Shown here: positions 1 to 7,959 of the stretch, in pieces | Position numbering within the stretch: the stretch's first letter is position 1 | Layout: every line of letters starts with the position of its first letter | Assembly: GCA_902477755.1 (NCBI GenBank) | Contig: CABSIK010000004.1 | Span: forward strand, 186,001-250,000 | Direction: 5' to 3' | DNA length: 64,000 nucleotides | From: an uncultured Clostridia bacterium | GTDB lineage: Bacteria; Bacillota; Clostridia; Lachnospirales; Anaerotignaceae | The notes under the pieces: model-generated | What the model was told of the DNA's origin: nothing | The model's database searches: none | Seen by the model: the letters and a program-made list of their open reading frames with translations, nothing else | Position numbers and translations under genes: made by a program

Positions 1-161
1 ATCTCATTCTGCGGCAAAAAGCTGATGGTATAGAAGTAGGTTTGCCGGACAGCTATGACAGCAGTGCCCGCCGTCGGGCGGAAGGCCTTGGCTTTACGGA
101 ATTTCGTCCTTTGTCAGGGCAAAAGGACATGGGTTACTGGATTGGGCACCTTTCCCGATAG
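1..161 (+). CDS. C-terminal end of an unidentified protein (partial)
   Basis: The window opens inside this gene. Only about 52 codons are visible, in the frame that ends with TAG at 159-161. The tail is hydrophilic, with an arginine-rich stretch SARRRAEGLGF and the end MGYWIGHLSR. I do not recognise the family; the RRRAEGLGF tail faintly recalls the last strand of GNAT acetyltransferases, which is weak evidence. It lies 81 bases upstream of trmB in the same direction, with no terminator between them that I can see, so the two may share a transcript. Confidence 0.5.
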   Translation, partial: LILRQKADGIEVGLPDSYDSSARRRAEGLGFTEFRPLSGQKDMGYWIGHLSR

Positions 162-242
162 AACTTCTAAAAAACCGTTGCGGAATTTTCGTTTCGATAG
201 TATGATAAATACAATGCGAATCTGAGAAAAAGGAGCAACATC

Positions 243-899
243 ATGAGAATACGGAAAAAACCTTGGGCAGAGGAAGAACTTGCCCAGAACGATCATGTGA
301 TGAAAAATGCCGAAGCACTGAAAGGCAAATGGAGAGAATATTTTGGAAACGATAATCCCATTTATGTGGAAATCGGCTGCGGCAAAGGCGGCTTCATCCG
401 CAAAAACGCCGAAGTATACCCCCATATCAATTTTGTGGGTATTGAACGGAATCTGAGCGTTGTGGCAGTGGCGGCAAGACGCACAAAAGAAGAACTGCCC
501 AATCTGGCGCTGGTGTGGGATGACGCCAAAAAGCTGTCTGACTTCTTTGAGGTAGGGGAATTCCAGCGGCTGTATCTGAATTTCAGCGACCCTTGGCCCA
601 AAAAACGCCAGTATAAACGCCGTCTGACTTATAGAGGATATTTGCAGAGCTATCGGGAAGCCTTCGGTGACAAAGGGGAAATCTTCTTCAAAACCGACAA
701 CAGAAATCTCTTTGAGTTCTCTCTCAATGAATTCTGTGCCGATAACTGGAAACTGTCCAATATTTCTTTAGACCTGCACAACAGTGATTATGAAGGCAAT
801 ATCATGACAGAGTATGAAGAAAAATTTTCTTCTCAGGGCATGCCTATTTACCGTCTGGAAGCTCGTTATGGTATGGACGAAGAACAGAAAAAAGACTGA
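243..899 (+). CDS. trmB: tRNA (guanine-N7)-methyltransferase TrmB
   Basis: The 218-residue product uses S-adenosylmethionine to methylate N7 of G46 in the variable loop of tRNAs. The SAM-binding loop is seen as VEIGCGKGGF (residues 41-50), followed by FVGIERN and by LNFSDPWPKKR, the family hallmark that holds the catalytic Asp. The second hallmark, KTDNRNLFEFS, lies near residue 160. Length is normal for Firmicute TrmB. The start is supported by AAAGGAG eight bases upstream. The gene ends just before a strong terminator and stands alone apart from the truncated upstream gene. Confidence 0.96.
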   Translation: MRIRKKPWAEEELAQNDHVMKNAEALKGKWREYFGNDNPIYVEIGCGKGGFIRKNAEVYPHINFVGIERNLSVVAVAARRTKEELPNLALVWDDAKKLSDFFEVGEFQRLYLNFSDPWPKKRQYKRRLTYRGYLQSYREAFGDKGEIFFKTDNRNLFEFSLNEFCADNWKLSNISLDLHNSDYEGNIMTEYEEKFSSQGMPIYRLEARYGMDEEQKKD

Positions 900-916
900 A
901 TGAATCAATTGCGTTA

Positions 917-961
917 AAAAAGCCGAAATCCTTGCGTATAGAAAGGATTTCGGCTTTTTTT
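917..961. terminator. Bidirectional rho-independent terminator
   Basis: A 13-bp perfect stem (AGCCGAAATCCTT, 921-933, with its complement at 943-955) is preceded by A-run and followed by T-run. It ends trmB and the convergent small gene. Its stem sequence is nearly the same as the inner hairpin of the repeat family at 24.1, 45.3, 55.1 and 56.4 kb. Confidence 0.9.
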
Positions 962-962
962 G

Positions 963-1199
963 TTAGGATAATGTGCCCCCTCGGATGAGAAAGAGGGCTT
1001 CGTCTACTTGGTCTTTTTTTACATAGAAGGTATAGGAGATTTTGACAGAATTGACGCCGCCAAAGCCGCTGAGGGAGATGCTTTGATTGACGTTGTCCAT
1101 TTTGACACGATAAGGGATGTTGTTTTCCACCAGAATGTTGAGGATACGCTCTTTTTCTGCTGCGGTGGATACGGTGATGCATTTTGTCATACGAACCAT
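963..1199 (-). CDS. Small protein of unknown function, 78 aa
   Basis: A 78-residue cytoplasmic protein with no signal peptide or membrane segment. It begins MVRMTKCITVSTAAEKERI and alternates beta-prone and helical stretches, as in small ferredoxin-like or ACT-like folds; this is only an impression. The start at 1199 is backed by AAAGGAGTG six bases upstream; a second ATG three codons on is less well placed. It is convergent with trmB and shares its terminator, and divergent from the PadR gene. I do not recognise a family. Confidence 0.65.
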   Translation of the reverse strand: MVRMTKCITVSTAAEKERILNILVENNIPYRVKMDNVNQSISLSGFGGVNSVKISYTFYVKKDQVDEALFLIRGGTLS

Positions 1200-1272
1200 A
1201 GGGACACTCCTTTCTAAGGCATCTTTTTTTGATTATATCATATCTTTGGATACTTTTTCAATTTTGAAGATA

Positions 1273-1317
1273 TTGACATATATAGATAGTCGATATATTA
1301 TATAGATAATCTATATA
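1273..1317 (+). promoter_or_regulatory. Promoter with palindromic operator in front of padR
   Basis: TTGACA (1273-1278), a 17-base spacer and TATTAT (1296-1301) form a near-consensus sigma-A promoter. A perfect 19-base palindrome, TATATAGATAATCTATATA, at 1299-1317 covers the -10 end and the start point, and a second, imperfect copy (ATATAGATAGTCGATATAT, 1280-1298) fills the spacer. Tandem AT-rich dyads of this kind are usual PadR operators, so autorepression is likely. Confidence 0.8.
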
Positions 1318-1330
1318 TGGAGGTGGAAAG

Positions 1331-1669
1331 ATGGCACAGGAGAAAGGCGTGGGCAATACTTCCGTATTGCTGCTGAAACTTTTGGAAGAAAAAGACATGT
1401 ACGGCTATGAAATGATTGAAACACTGGCGGCTCGTTCTGACGATACTTTTCGATTGAAAGCCGGAACCCTCTATCCCATACTCCATGGGCTGGAAAAAGA
1501 CGGTTTTGTCACATCCTACGAGGAAGCAGCAGAGGGACGTACCCGAAAGTATTATCGTCTGACAGAAGCAGGCAGGGGGGAACTGGCGAAACAGACGGAA
1601 AGATGGAACGCTTATGCGGCGGCAGTGTATAAGGTGCTGAATGGGGGTGCTTGCTGTGCAGGGATTTAA
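1331..1669 (+). CDS. PadR family transcriptional regulator
   Basis: A 112-residue winged-helix repressor. The PadR signature is visible: MYGYEMIETLA, then LKAGTLYPILHGLEKDGFV as the recognition helix and GRTRKYYRLTEAG as the wing. It belongs to the short (subfamily 2) PadR type with one C-terminal dimerisation helix. It overlaps the start of the following membrane-protein gene, so the pair is translationally coupled, an arrangement known for PadR genes followed by permease-prefix-domain proteins. Palindromes in its own promoter suggest it represses the pair. The ligand cannot be deduced. Confidence 0.92.
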   Translation: MAQEKGVGNTSVLLLKLLEEKDMYGYEMIETLAARSDDTFRLKAGTLYPILHGLEKDGFVTSYEEAAEGRTRKYYRLTEAGRGELAKQTERWNAYAAAVYKVLNGGACCAGI

Positions 1670-3257
1670 GAAAACATGGGAGAAATGGAAAGCATGGCTG
1701 TCTGCGGATACCCTGTCTGCGGAAGAACTGATGCGAGAGGAAACGGCAGACAGATTCCGCAGCTATCTGACAGAATGCCGAAAGGCATGGCAGGCGGCAG
1801 GCATGACAGAATCGGAACAAAAACAGGCGGAAGAACGGGAGATTGCTCTGATTTTGCAAAAACTGAAGCATGACGAAGAAGTGCAGGAAAAAGAAGCATG
1901 TACAGAAACGCCGGCGCTTTCTTCTGGCGAACTGCAAGCTTATGTGGATATAGTCTGCGATCAAATTCGTTGGAAACAGACCAGAAAAGCAGTGGCAGAG
2001 GAATTGACAGACCACCTGCTTATGCAGAAGGAAGCTTTTCTGGCAGAAGGCTTATCGGACAAAGAAGCAGAAAAACGTACGGTGGAGGAAATGGGGGACG
2101 GTATTGCAGTAGGCATGGCGCTGGACAGAACCCATCGTCCTAAGGCCCAATGGCAGATGATATTGGCAGCGGCAGTACTGTTGTGTATGGGGCTGTTTTG
2201 CCGATTGACCATCGATCAGGTGCCTTTTGGGGCAGGAATGCTGGTGCCGGTATTTTTAGCGGCGGCACTCTTTGCTGCAGGGTATTTTCTGGATTTTACA
2301 CTGCTGGCAAGAAAGGCAAAGTGGGTGATTCTGGCGTTTCTGGCAATGCTCATTCTGTCTGTTCCTTTTGTGCAGAAAAGCGGCGGAGAAAGTGTGTTTT
2401 TCTTTTTTGATTACGCCTATGCTTTGACAGGGCTTGCCTTGCTGGTGCCTTTGCCCTTCCTTTCCATACTGTTTTTCCAGAGGGGAAAGGAAATAAGGGG
2501 ATATTGGTTCTGCTGGCTTGCTCTGGCAGTGTTGGCAGCAGTGCTGTTTTCTTTTGGGAAAATTTCTATGGTATTGATTTTTTCTCTGGCTGCCTATGGC
2601 GCCTTTGCTGTGGCAGTGGGAGGAGACTGGTTTTCCATGGGAAAACAGAAGGGAAAAGGGCTTCTGGCTCTGACAACAGGCGCAGGTATTGGGGCAGGAG
2701 TGTTGGCTGTGTTTGGCATACCTGCATTGCGGTATCGTTTGAGCTTTGCTGTTGCGCGAATGGCAGGTGGAGAGTTTGAAGGCGGATATTTCAGGTATCT
2801 GGTGGAAAACATCTGGGAAAACTGTCGTTGGATGGGCAGTGGAACCCTTCCTCAGAACGAAATGGCAAGAAGCGTAGAGCTTGTGCTTTCGCAAAGACAG
2901 GACTTGTTCAGCAATGACATTTTGCTGCCCAGACTGGGCTTTGCTTATGGAAAATTGGCGGTGGCGCTGGTGCTGGCAGTATTTGCACTGTTTTTTCTGC
3001 TGTCTTTTTGGCAGATTGGAAAACAGCGCAGTGCTTTTGGAAGGATGACAGCCTTTTCCATTTGGCTGGTGCTGCTTATGGAGACGGTATTCTTTACGGC
3101 ATATAATCTGGGATTTATGTTGGTGGCGCCTTATGCACTGCCTCTTGTAAGTTATGGCAATACGGTGCTGTGTATCAATGCCTTGCTTATGGGGCTGCTC
3201 TGTTCCGTGTTCCGGAGAGGAGAAGGTGTACGGGACAAAGACTTGGCAGCGGCATAA
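1641..3257 (+). CDS. Permease-prefix-domain membrane protein with FtsW/RodA-like core
   Basis: The N-terminal ~170 residues are soluble and charged; residues ~95-165 (DQIRWKQTRKAVAEELTDHL...AEKRTVEEMGD) match the permease prefix/HAAS-type domain that accompanies PadR genes. The rest holds about ten membrane segments. The end, APYALPLVSYGNTVLCINAL followed by LMGLLCSVFRR, has the P-x-V-S-Y-G-x-T pattern of the last helices of FtsW/RodA/SpoVE glycosyltransferases. A role in envelope or cell-shape stress controlled by PadR is plausible but unproven. ATG 1641 overlaps padR; an in-frame GTG at 1656, with GGGGG eight bases upstream, is an equally good start. Confidence 0.8.
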   Translation: MGVLAVQGFKKTWEKWKAWLSADTLSAEELMREETADRFRSYLTECRKAWQAAGMTESEQKQAEEREIALILQKLKHDEEVQEKEACTETPALSSGELQAYVDIVCDQIRWKQTRKAVAEELTDHLLMQKEAFLAEGLSDKEAEKRTVEEMGDGIAVGMALDRTHRPKAQWQMILAAAVLLCMGLFCRLTIDQVPFGAGMLVPVFLAAALFAAGYFLDFTLLARKAKWVILAFLAMLILSVPFVQKSGGESVFFFFDYAYALTGLALLVPLPFLSILFFQRGKEIRGYWFCWLALAVLAAVLFSFGKISMVLIFSLAAYGAFAVAVGGDWFSMGKQKGKGLLALTTGAGIGAGVLAVFGIPALRYRLSFAVARMAGGEFEGGYFRYLVENIWENCRWMGSGTLPQNEMARSVELVLSQRQDLFSNDILLPRLGFAYGKLAVALVLAVFALFFLLSFWQIGKQRSAFGRMTAFSIWLVLLMETVFFTAYNLGFMLVAPYALPLVSYGNTVLCINALLMGLLCSVFRRGEGVRDKDLAAA

Positions 3258-3274
3258 AAATATGATTCAAAATC

Positions 3275-3320
3275 AAAAAAGCCGGAATCCTTTGTATTTT
3301 CGAGGATTCCAGCTTTTTAT
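3275..3320. terminator. Rho-independent terminator between convergent genes
   Basis: AAAGCCGGAATCC and its near complement GGATTCCAGCTTTTT flank a loop; T-run on the plus side and A-run on the other let it serve both strands. The stem belongs to the same GGAATCC/GGATTCC series as the terminators at 921 and 60564. Confidence 0.85.
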
Positions 3321-3336
3321 TTTTTGCTAAAACAGC

Positions 3337-4215
3337 TTATTTCCAGTAAAGATTGGGCAGGACACCCAGCAGGATAAAGATTGCCACGATGATCCAGAAG
3401 GAAACGGTAAAGACCTTTTCCTTGGGGGCGTCCGTATCTGACGGCAAGGCCGGTGCCGGTGCAGGGTTCAGCCGCAGGAACAGATAAATCAGCAGCAGCA
3501 GGAAGGGCAGGAAAATCAAACATTGCACACCTACTTCAAAGAGTTGCTGCATAAAAGGAAGTTCTTCCACAACACCTTGCTGTGGTGTCTGCGCATTGGA
3601 TGCCCAACAGTTCAGGGCATTGATAAGAAAATGGGGCAGCATAGAGGCAAATATAGAGCCGGTACGCTGTACCAGAAAAGCAAAGATGACACCCAGCAGA
3701 AAGGCATATAATGCCTGCTGAAGATTCATGTGAAGCATGGCAAACATGAGGGCGCTTATCAGCAGTGCTTTTTTTGCCCCTAAACTCCGATAGCCGTGCA
3801 GAGCAGCGCCGCGGAAGAGCAATTCTTCAAAAACAGCGGGCTGTACGGCAATGATGAACAGTATAGAAAAGAATGAACTGTCATTGAATTCCCCCATGGC
3901 TTGCTCTACCAGATTGGGTTGGAGCGGAGATGTGAGTACCACAATCATGGAAATGAAAGGCAGTGCGCAATAGGCGATGCCAAGACAGAGCAGGGCGTTT
4001 TTCCAGTTCAGAGGTCTGAGGGAAAAACATTCCTTTACAGAAACTTTCTCCGTTTTCACATAAATGATCAGCATGGGAATGAATACCAGAAACTGCATGA
4101 TGATGTTTGTCCAGTCCCAAGGCAGAAATTTTGATAGTAAAAGTGATAATACGGTAGAGCCGATCATGAAAAAGAGAAATACGAATAAAAAGAATTGATT
4201 TGTGCGTCGTGCCAT
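3337..4215 (-). CDS. CPBP family intramembrane metalloprotease
   Basis: About 292 residues with eight predicted membrane segments. The CPBP (CAAX protease/Abi) motifs are present: FEELLFRG (the EExxxR motif), a downstream helix beginning AMLHMNLQQ, and SIFASMLPHFLIN carrying the last His. Members cleave membrane-anchored or prenylated peptides, often in bacteriocin self-immunity, but the substrate here is unknown. The start MARRTNQ at 4215 is chosen because GAGGAGG sits eight bases before it; the longer reading frame runs into the upstream terminator. The C-terminal tail is rich in Ala/Pro before a last helix. Confidence 0.88.
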   Translation of the reverse strand: MARRTNQFFLFVFLFFMIGSTVLSLLLSKFLPWDWTNIIMQFLVFIPMLIIYVKTEKVSVKECFSLRPLNWKNALLCLGIAYCALPFISMIVVLTSPLQPNLVEQAMGEFNDSSFFSILFIIAVQPAVFEELLFRGAALHGYRSLGAKKALLISALMFAMLHMNLQQALYAFLLGVIFAFLVQRTGSIFASMLPHFLINALNCWASNAQTPQQGVVEELPFMQQLFEVGVQCLIFLPFLLLLIYLFLRLNPAPAPALPSDTDAPKEKVFTVSFWIIVAIFILLGVLPNLYWK

Positions 4216-4232
4216 AAAATTCCTCCTCAAAT

Positions 4233-4283
4233 AAAAAACTTCCGGTACAGGGAAAAGAGGCCCTTTCCCTGCCCGAAAGTTCC
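4233..4283 (-). terminator. Terminator after the AI-2E family gene
   Basis: On the minus strand AACTTTCGGGCAGGGAAA pairs with TTTCCCTGTACCGGAAGTT and is followed by a T-run. It lies between the two membrane-protein genes, so the CPBP gene must be transcribed by read-through or from its own start. Confidence 0.75.
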
Positions 4284-4301
4284 ATTGTCCGTTTGTTTTG
4301 G

Positions 4302-5567
4302 TCAAGAGATTTCGCTTTCTGCACTTTGTTCTGCATCAGAACCGTCTGCCGCTGGCTTATATTTTTTGTCGTATTTGCGGTTGATGAATTCGGTACAGAA
4401 CATCTTGATGGTTGCAAATATGGGCACACCGATGAACATACCCAGAGGGCCCATGACAGCACCGCCCACTACAACTGCAAGGATGATCCAAAGAGGACTT
4501 ACATCCAGAGAGTTCCCAAGGATCTTAGGCCCAAGGAAGTTGCCGTCAAACTGCTGCAGGGCAAGGATAAACAGACCTACCCATACACCATGGATGGGGC
4601 TGATGAGCAGTGTGATGATGACTGCCGGAATACCCCCCAGAAATGGCCCGAAATAGGGGATCATGTTGGTGACACCGATGATGAGACTCAATACCAGCAC
4701 CAGAGGCGCTTTGATGAGGGTCAGACCAATGAAGGCCAAAATGCCGATGATAAGGGAGTCCAGCGCCTTGCCAACGATGAAGCTTTGGAAGATATTGTGG
4801 ATGCGGCCGCCGTTGTAGAAGATGCGTTCTGCTTTCTTTTCAGATGTCAGGGCGTAGATGATCTTATGCAGCTGGCGCAGAAAGTTTTCTTTGTCAAAGA
4901 GCATGTAAAAGGCAATGAAGATGGCCATGATCAGATTGAATACGAAACGACCCATGGTAAAGACATTGCCGATGAATGTTGTCAGCATTTTGGAAATTCC
5001 GTCGGAATCCTGAAGGAATGCCAATTCGCCGCTGCCTGCCTGCAGATTTTCGGAAACCCCCAGAACAGGTGTCAGCAAACGGTTGATGATGTTGTTTACA
5101 TCTTCCCCATCAATGAAATCTACCTGCATGAAGAAATCTTCGATTTTCTGGTTCAGTGCTGCCGTATAGACAGGAAGCTGATTTACGAAGCTGACAACGG
5201 ATGTCTTGATCTCAGGCACCAGATAAATGGCGATCCAGATGATACCGCCAATAACGATGGTGTAGATCAGTGTAATGGCAACAGCACGGGTCACCCGTGG
5301 ATGCCGCTGGAAAAAAGAATTATTTTTCATGGTATGCCGTTCAAAGAAATTGATGAAGGGATTCATGACATAAGCGATCATAAAGCCCATGAGAAACGGC
5401 AGACATAAGGTCTGTGTCACTTGCAGAAATGCCTGTATGGTGCTGCTGATGCTGGGCAGGTTGCCGATGACTTTTTCAAAAAGCACTGTGGCAGCCAGCA
5501 CTGCAAATACATATACAGCAATTTTAAAATAAGGTTGATCTGTTTTTTTCCAATCCCATTTTTTCAA
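4302..5567 (-). CDS. AI-2E family transporter (PF01594-type membrane protein)
   Basis: A 421-residue polytopic protein of the AI-2E/PerM/YtvI family: two N-terminal helices, a soluble middle part (residues ~90-200) and five or six C-terminal helices. The conserved end of the family is seen as LIIGVTNMIPYFGPFLGGIP and, later, LKQFDGNFLGPKILGNSLDV-like sequence (here LQQFDGNFLGPKILG). Proteins of this family move small solutes or ions (some are Na+/H+ antiporters); the substrate here is not known. Translation appears to begin at TTG 5567, with AAAGGAG ten bases upstream; no other start lies nearby. The C-terminus is charged. Confidence 0.9.
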   Translation of the reverse strand: MKKWDWKKTDQPYFKIAVYVFAVLAATVLFEKVIGNLPSISSTIQAFLQVTQTLCLPFLMGFMIAYVMNPFINFFERHTMKNNSFFQRHPRVTRAVAITLIYTIVIGGIIWIAIYLVPEIKTSVVSFVNQLPVYTAALNQKIEDFFMQVDFIDGEDVNNIINRLLTPVLGVSENLQAGSGELAFLQDSDGISKMLTTFIGNVFTMGRFVFNLIMAIFIAFYMLFDKENFLRQLHKIIYALTSEKKAERIFYNGGRIHNIFQSFIVGKALDSLIIGILAFIGLTLIKAPLVLVLSLIIGVTNMIPYFGPFLGGIPAVIITLLISPIHGVWVGLFILALQQFDGNFLGPKILGNSLDVSPLWIILAVVVGGAVMGPLGMFIGVPIFATIKMFCTEFINRKYDKKYKPAADGSDAEQSAESEIS

Positions 5568-5823
5568 TGTTGTTGCGCTCCTTTATTTGTTACTGGATTC
5601 CTATCATACTATACTATGATTTCCTAGAATACGCTATATGGTTTTTGTAAAAATTTTACGAAGGGTACACAACTGTTGGGGAATGTGAGACGAAAAATGG
5701 GATATTCTCAGTCTTTTTTCCACATGCTAACGATTATATATGGAAATGAAAGCTGGAACAAGGCCTGAAGTTTAAGAAAAACATAATTTTTTCCGCCGAA
5801 AAGATTACGTTTTCCCCAGCGCG

Positions 5824-5852
5824 TTGACGGGAATTTTTTTGCTGTTTATAAT
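5824..5852 (+). promoter_or_regulatory. Strong promoter of the moxR operon
   Basis: TTGACG (5824-5829), 17 bases, TATAAT (5847-5852). The untranslated leader would be about 25 bases. The 256 bases before it (5568-5823) are AT-rich and hold nothing else that I can name. Confidence 0.85.
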
Positions 5853-5884
5853 AAAGAAAAATCGGTCAGAAAGGCGGGAATTCC

Positions 5885-6847
5885 ATGGAAGAAGAAAAGA
5901 TTCAACAGTTTGCGTCAGATTTTTTTCGGGTGGAAGAAGAAATCGGCAGCGTCATCATTGGGCAGAAGGAATTGGTAAGAAATGTCCTGACAGCAATGGT
6001 TGCGGGGGGCAACGTGCTGCTGGAAGGCATGCCCGGTCTTGGGAAAACCCAGCTGGTCAAAGCTGTGGGGGATGCTGTTGATCTGCATTTTTCCAGAATC
6101 CAGTTTACGCCGGACTTGATGCCTGCCGATGTGACAGGGACAACGGTCATGAACCGTGAGGAAAACGGCAATATGTCCTTTGTGTTCCGAAAAGGCCCCA
6201 TCTTTGCCAATCTGGTGCTGGCAGATGAGATCAACCGTGCCACGCCCAAGACCCAGTCGGCGTTGCTGGAAGCCATGCAGGAGCATACAGTCACTGGCGG
6301 CAGCCAGACCTACCGTCTGGAAGAACCGTTTTTTGTGCTGGCAACCCAGAACCCCTTGGAAACAGAAGGGACATATCCTTTGCCGGAAGCCCAGATGGAC
6401 CGTTTCCTGTTTAAATTGGATGTGGCTTTTCCAAATAAAGAGGAATTGATGAAGATCGTCCTCTCCACCACCGACGGCAAAGTCCATCGGGCATCCAAGG
6501 TCATGGATGGCAAAAGACTGCTTCAGATGCGGGAAATTGCCCAGCAGGTGCCTGTGGCGGAACCTGTGGCAGAATACTTGATGGATTTGATTCTGAAAAC
6601 CCATCCAGAAAATCCAGAAGCACCGGAAGCGGTGCGGCAGTATGTGCGCTATGGGGCAAGCCCTCGTGGTGCACAGGCAGTTTTACAGGCAGCAAGGATA
6701 TTTGCCCTTCTGGCAGGACGTTACCATGTGGCTTATGAGGACATTAAGCAGGCAGCAAAACCTGCCCTTAGACATCGTGTTTTCCTGAACTTTGAGGGCA
6801 TGGCAGAAGGAAAAACTTCCGATGAGATCATAGAGGCGTTGTATTGA
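5885..6847 (+). CDS. MoxR family AAA ATPase
   Basis: A 320-residue AAA+ ATPase of the MoxR clade, a chaperone-like enzyme thought to remodel or activate partner proteins. Walker A is GMPGLGKTQL (near residue 45), Walker B LVLADEINRA, sensor 1 LATQNPLETEGTYPLPEAQ, and the lid domain follows with GASPRGAQAVL as sensor 2. It is separated by one base from a DUF58 gene, its usual partner. Most genomes continue the operon with transglutaminase or von Willebrand factor A genes; here a terminator follows the second gene. Confidence 0.95.
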   Translation: MEEEKIQQFASDFFRVEEEIGSVIIGQKELVRNVLTAMVAGGNVLLEGMPGLGKTQLVKAVGDAVDLHFSRIQFTPDLMPADVTGTTVMNREENGNMSFVFRKGPIFANLVLADEINRATPKTQSALLEAMQEHTVTGGSQTYRLEEPFFVLATQNPLETEGTYPLPEAQMDRFLFKLDVAFPNKEELMKIVLSTTDGKVHRASKVMDGKRLLQMREIAQQVPVAEPVAEYLMDLILKTHPENPEAPEAVRQYVRYGASPRGAQAVLQAARIFALLAGRYHVAYEDIKQAAKPALRHRVFLNFEGMAEGKTSDEIIEALY

Positions 6848-6848
6848 C

Positions 6849-7709
6849 ATGGAAACACTCAGGGATGCACTGACAAAAGAATATCTGAAGCGGCTGGAGG
6901 AAATGGCAATTCGTTTGAAACACCGTCTTTCCACGGACGGTTACAGCGGTGCCAGACGTTCCATGGCAAAGGGCAGTTCTCTGGAATTTTCTGACTACCG
7001 GGAATATGCTGCCGGAGACGATCTGCGGCGGGTGGACTGGAATGGTTTTGCCCGTTTCGGCAAACTGTACCTGAAGCTGTTTCTGGAGGAGAAACAGGCT
7101 TCTGTTCACGTATTTCTGGATTGCAGCCGTTCCATGGAGCAGGATGGGAAATTTCTGGCGGCAAAGAAGCTGGCGGCATCCTTTGCCTATGTTGGACTTT
7201 GCGGCGGTGATCAGGTTCATCTCTTTGCCTTTGGGGATACCCTCCGGGCACAGAAACGGAATTTGGCGCAAAAGGGACGTTTTCTGGAAACCGTGGATTT
7301 TCTGGACAAACTGGAAGCAGTCGGGGGGACTGCGCCTTTGTCCGCAGCCATGGGATGCGGTCCCTTGCGGCGAGGCATTGCCCTTGTGATTTCTGATTTT
7401 ATGACAGACAATGGCATCGAAGATACGGTGAAGCTCCTCCAGCAGAAAAAACAGGAAGTTTTGCTGGTACAGGTTCTTTCCAAGGAGGAGGAAGAACCGC
7501 AGGTTGGCGGCGCTGTTCGTCTGGTGGATGCAGAAACGGGAGAAACCAGAGATTTGGAATTGAACGAAGCCATGGCGGCAGCTTACAAAAAAGCCCTCAT
7601 GAAACAGCGGGCAGCCCTCCGGGATTTTTGCAGCCGAAGGGATGCGGTGTTTGCCCATGTGCGGGAAGATGAAGACCTGTTAAGGGTGTTATACGAGATG
7701 ATGAGATAG
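6849..7709 (+). CDS. DUF58 domain protein, MoxR partner
   Basis: A 286-residue protein with the DUF58 signature RRSMAKGSSLEFSDYREYA followed by GDDLRRVDWNGFAR, and a von Willebrand factor A-like second half starting VHVFLDCSRSM, whose D-x-S-x-S MIDAS-type motif is kept as DCSRS. Unlike many DUF58 proteins it lacks N-terminal membrane helices and starts directly at the conserved region, so it should be cytoplasmic. It lies one base after moxR and is surely co-transcribed. The role of such pairs, thought to be assembly or metal insertion, is not established. Confidence 0.92.
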   Translation: METLRDALTKEYLKRLEEMAIRLKHRLSTDGYSGARRSMAKGSSLEFSDYREYAAGDDLRRVDWNGFARFGKLYLKLFLEEKQASVHVFLDCSRSMEQDGKFLAAKKLAASFAYVGLCGGDQVHLFAFGDTLRAQKRNLAQKGRFLETVDFLDKLEAVGGTAPLSAAMGCGPLRRGIALVISDFMTDNGIEDTVKLLQQKKQEVLLVQVLSKEEEEPQVGGAVRLVDAETGETRDLELNEAMAAAYKKALMKQRAALRDFCSRRDAVFAHVREDEDLLRVLYEMMR

Positions 7710-7716
7710 AACGGAA

Positions 7717-7760
7717 CAAAAAGACTGTCTTTCCGGGGGGGGGAATGGATAGTCTTTTTG
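7717..7760 (+). terminator. Terminator of the moxR operon
   Basis: AAAAGACTGTC pairs with GATAGTCTTTTT (one G-U). The loop contains a run of nine G (7735-7743), unusual and prone to slippage during copying or sequencing. Confidence 0.85.
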
Positions 7761-7879
7761 ATTTTGGAAAAAAGTGGAGCGGAAGAACGGTTCTTTTAGG
7801 GAGAACAGACTGCCAGTGGAGGAAATCTTACAAGAAAGAAGCGAAATTCTTATATTTTTCTGAAACATTGGTATTCCCC

Positions 7880-7908
7880 TTGCATTGAAAACTGTTTTTC
7901 GCTACAAT
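7880..7908 (+). promoter_or_regulatory. Promoter of the lipoprotein gene
   Basis: TTGCAT (7880-7885), 17 bases, TACAAT (7903-7908), about 45 bases before the chosen start codon. Confidence 0.65.
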
Positions 7909-7959
7909 AACAACAGAAAGATACCCATGCAGAAATTGCGTAGGATAGGGGGTTATGAA

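Noticed and set aside
4293..5408. A 371-codon open frame opposite the AI-2E family gene
   Set aside because: Low-complexity Asp/His/Gln composition, no RBS; it mirrors the membrane protein.
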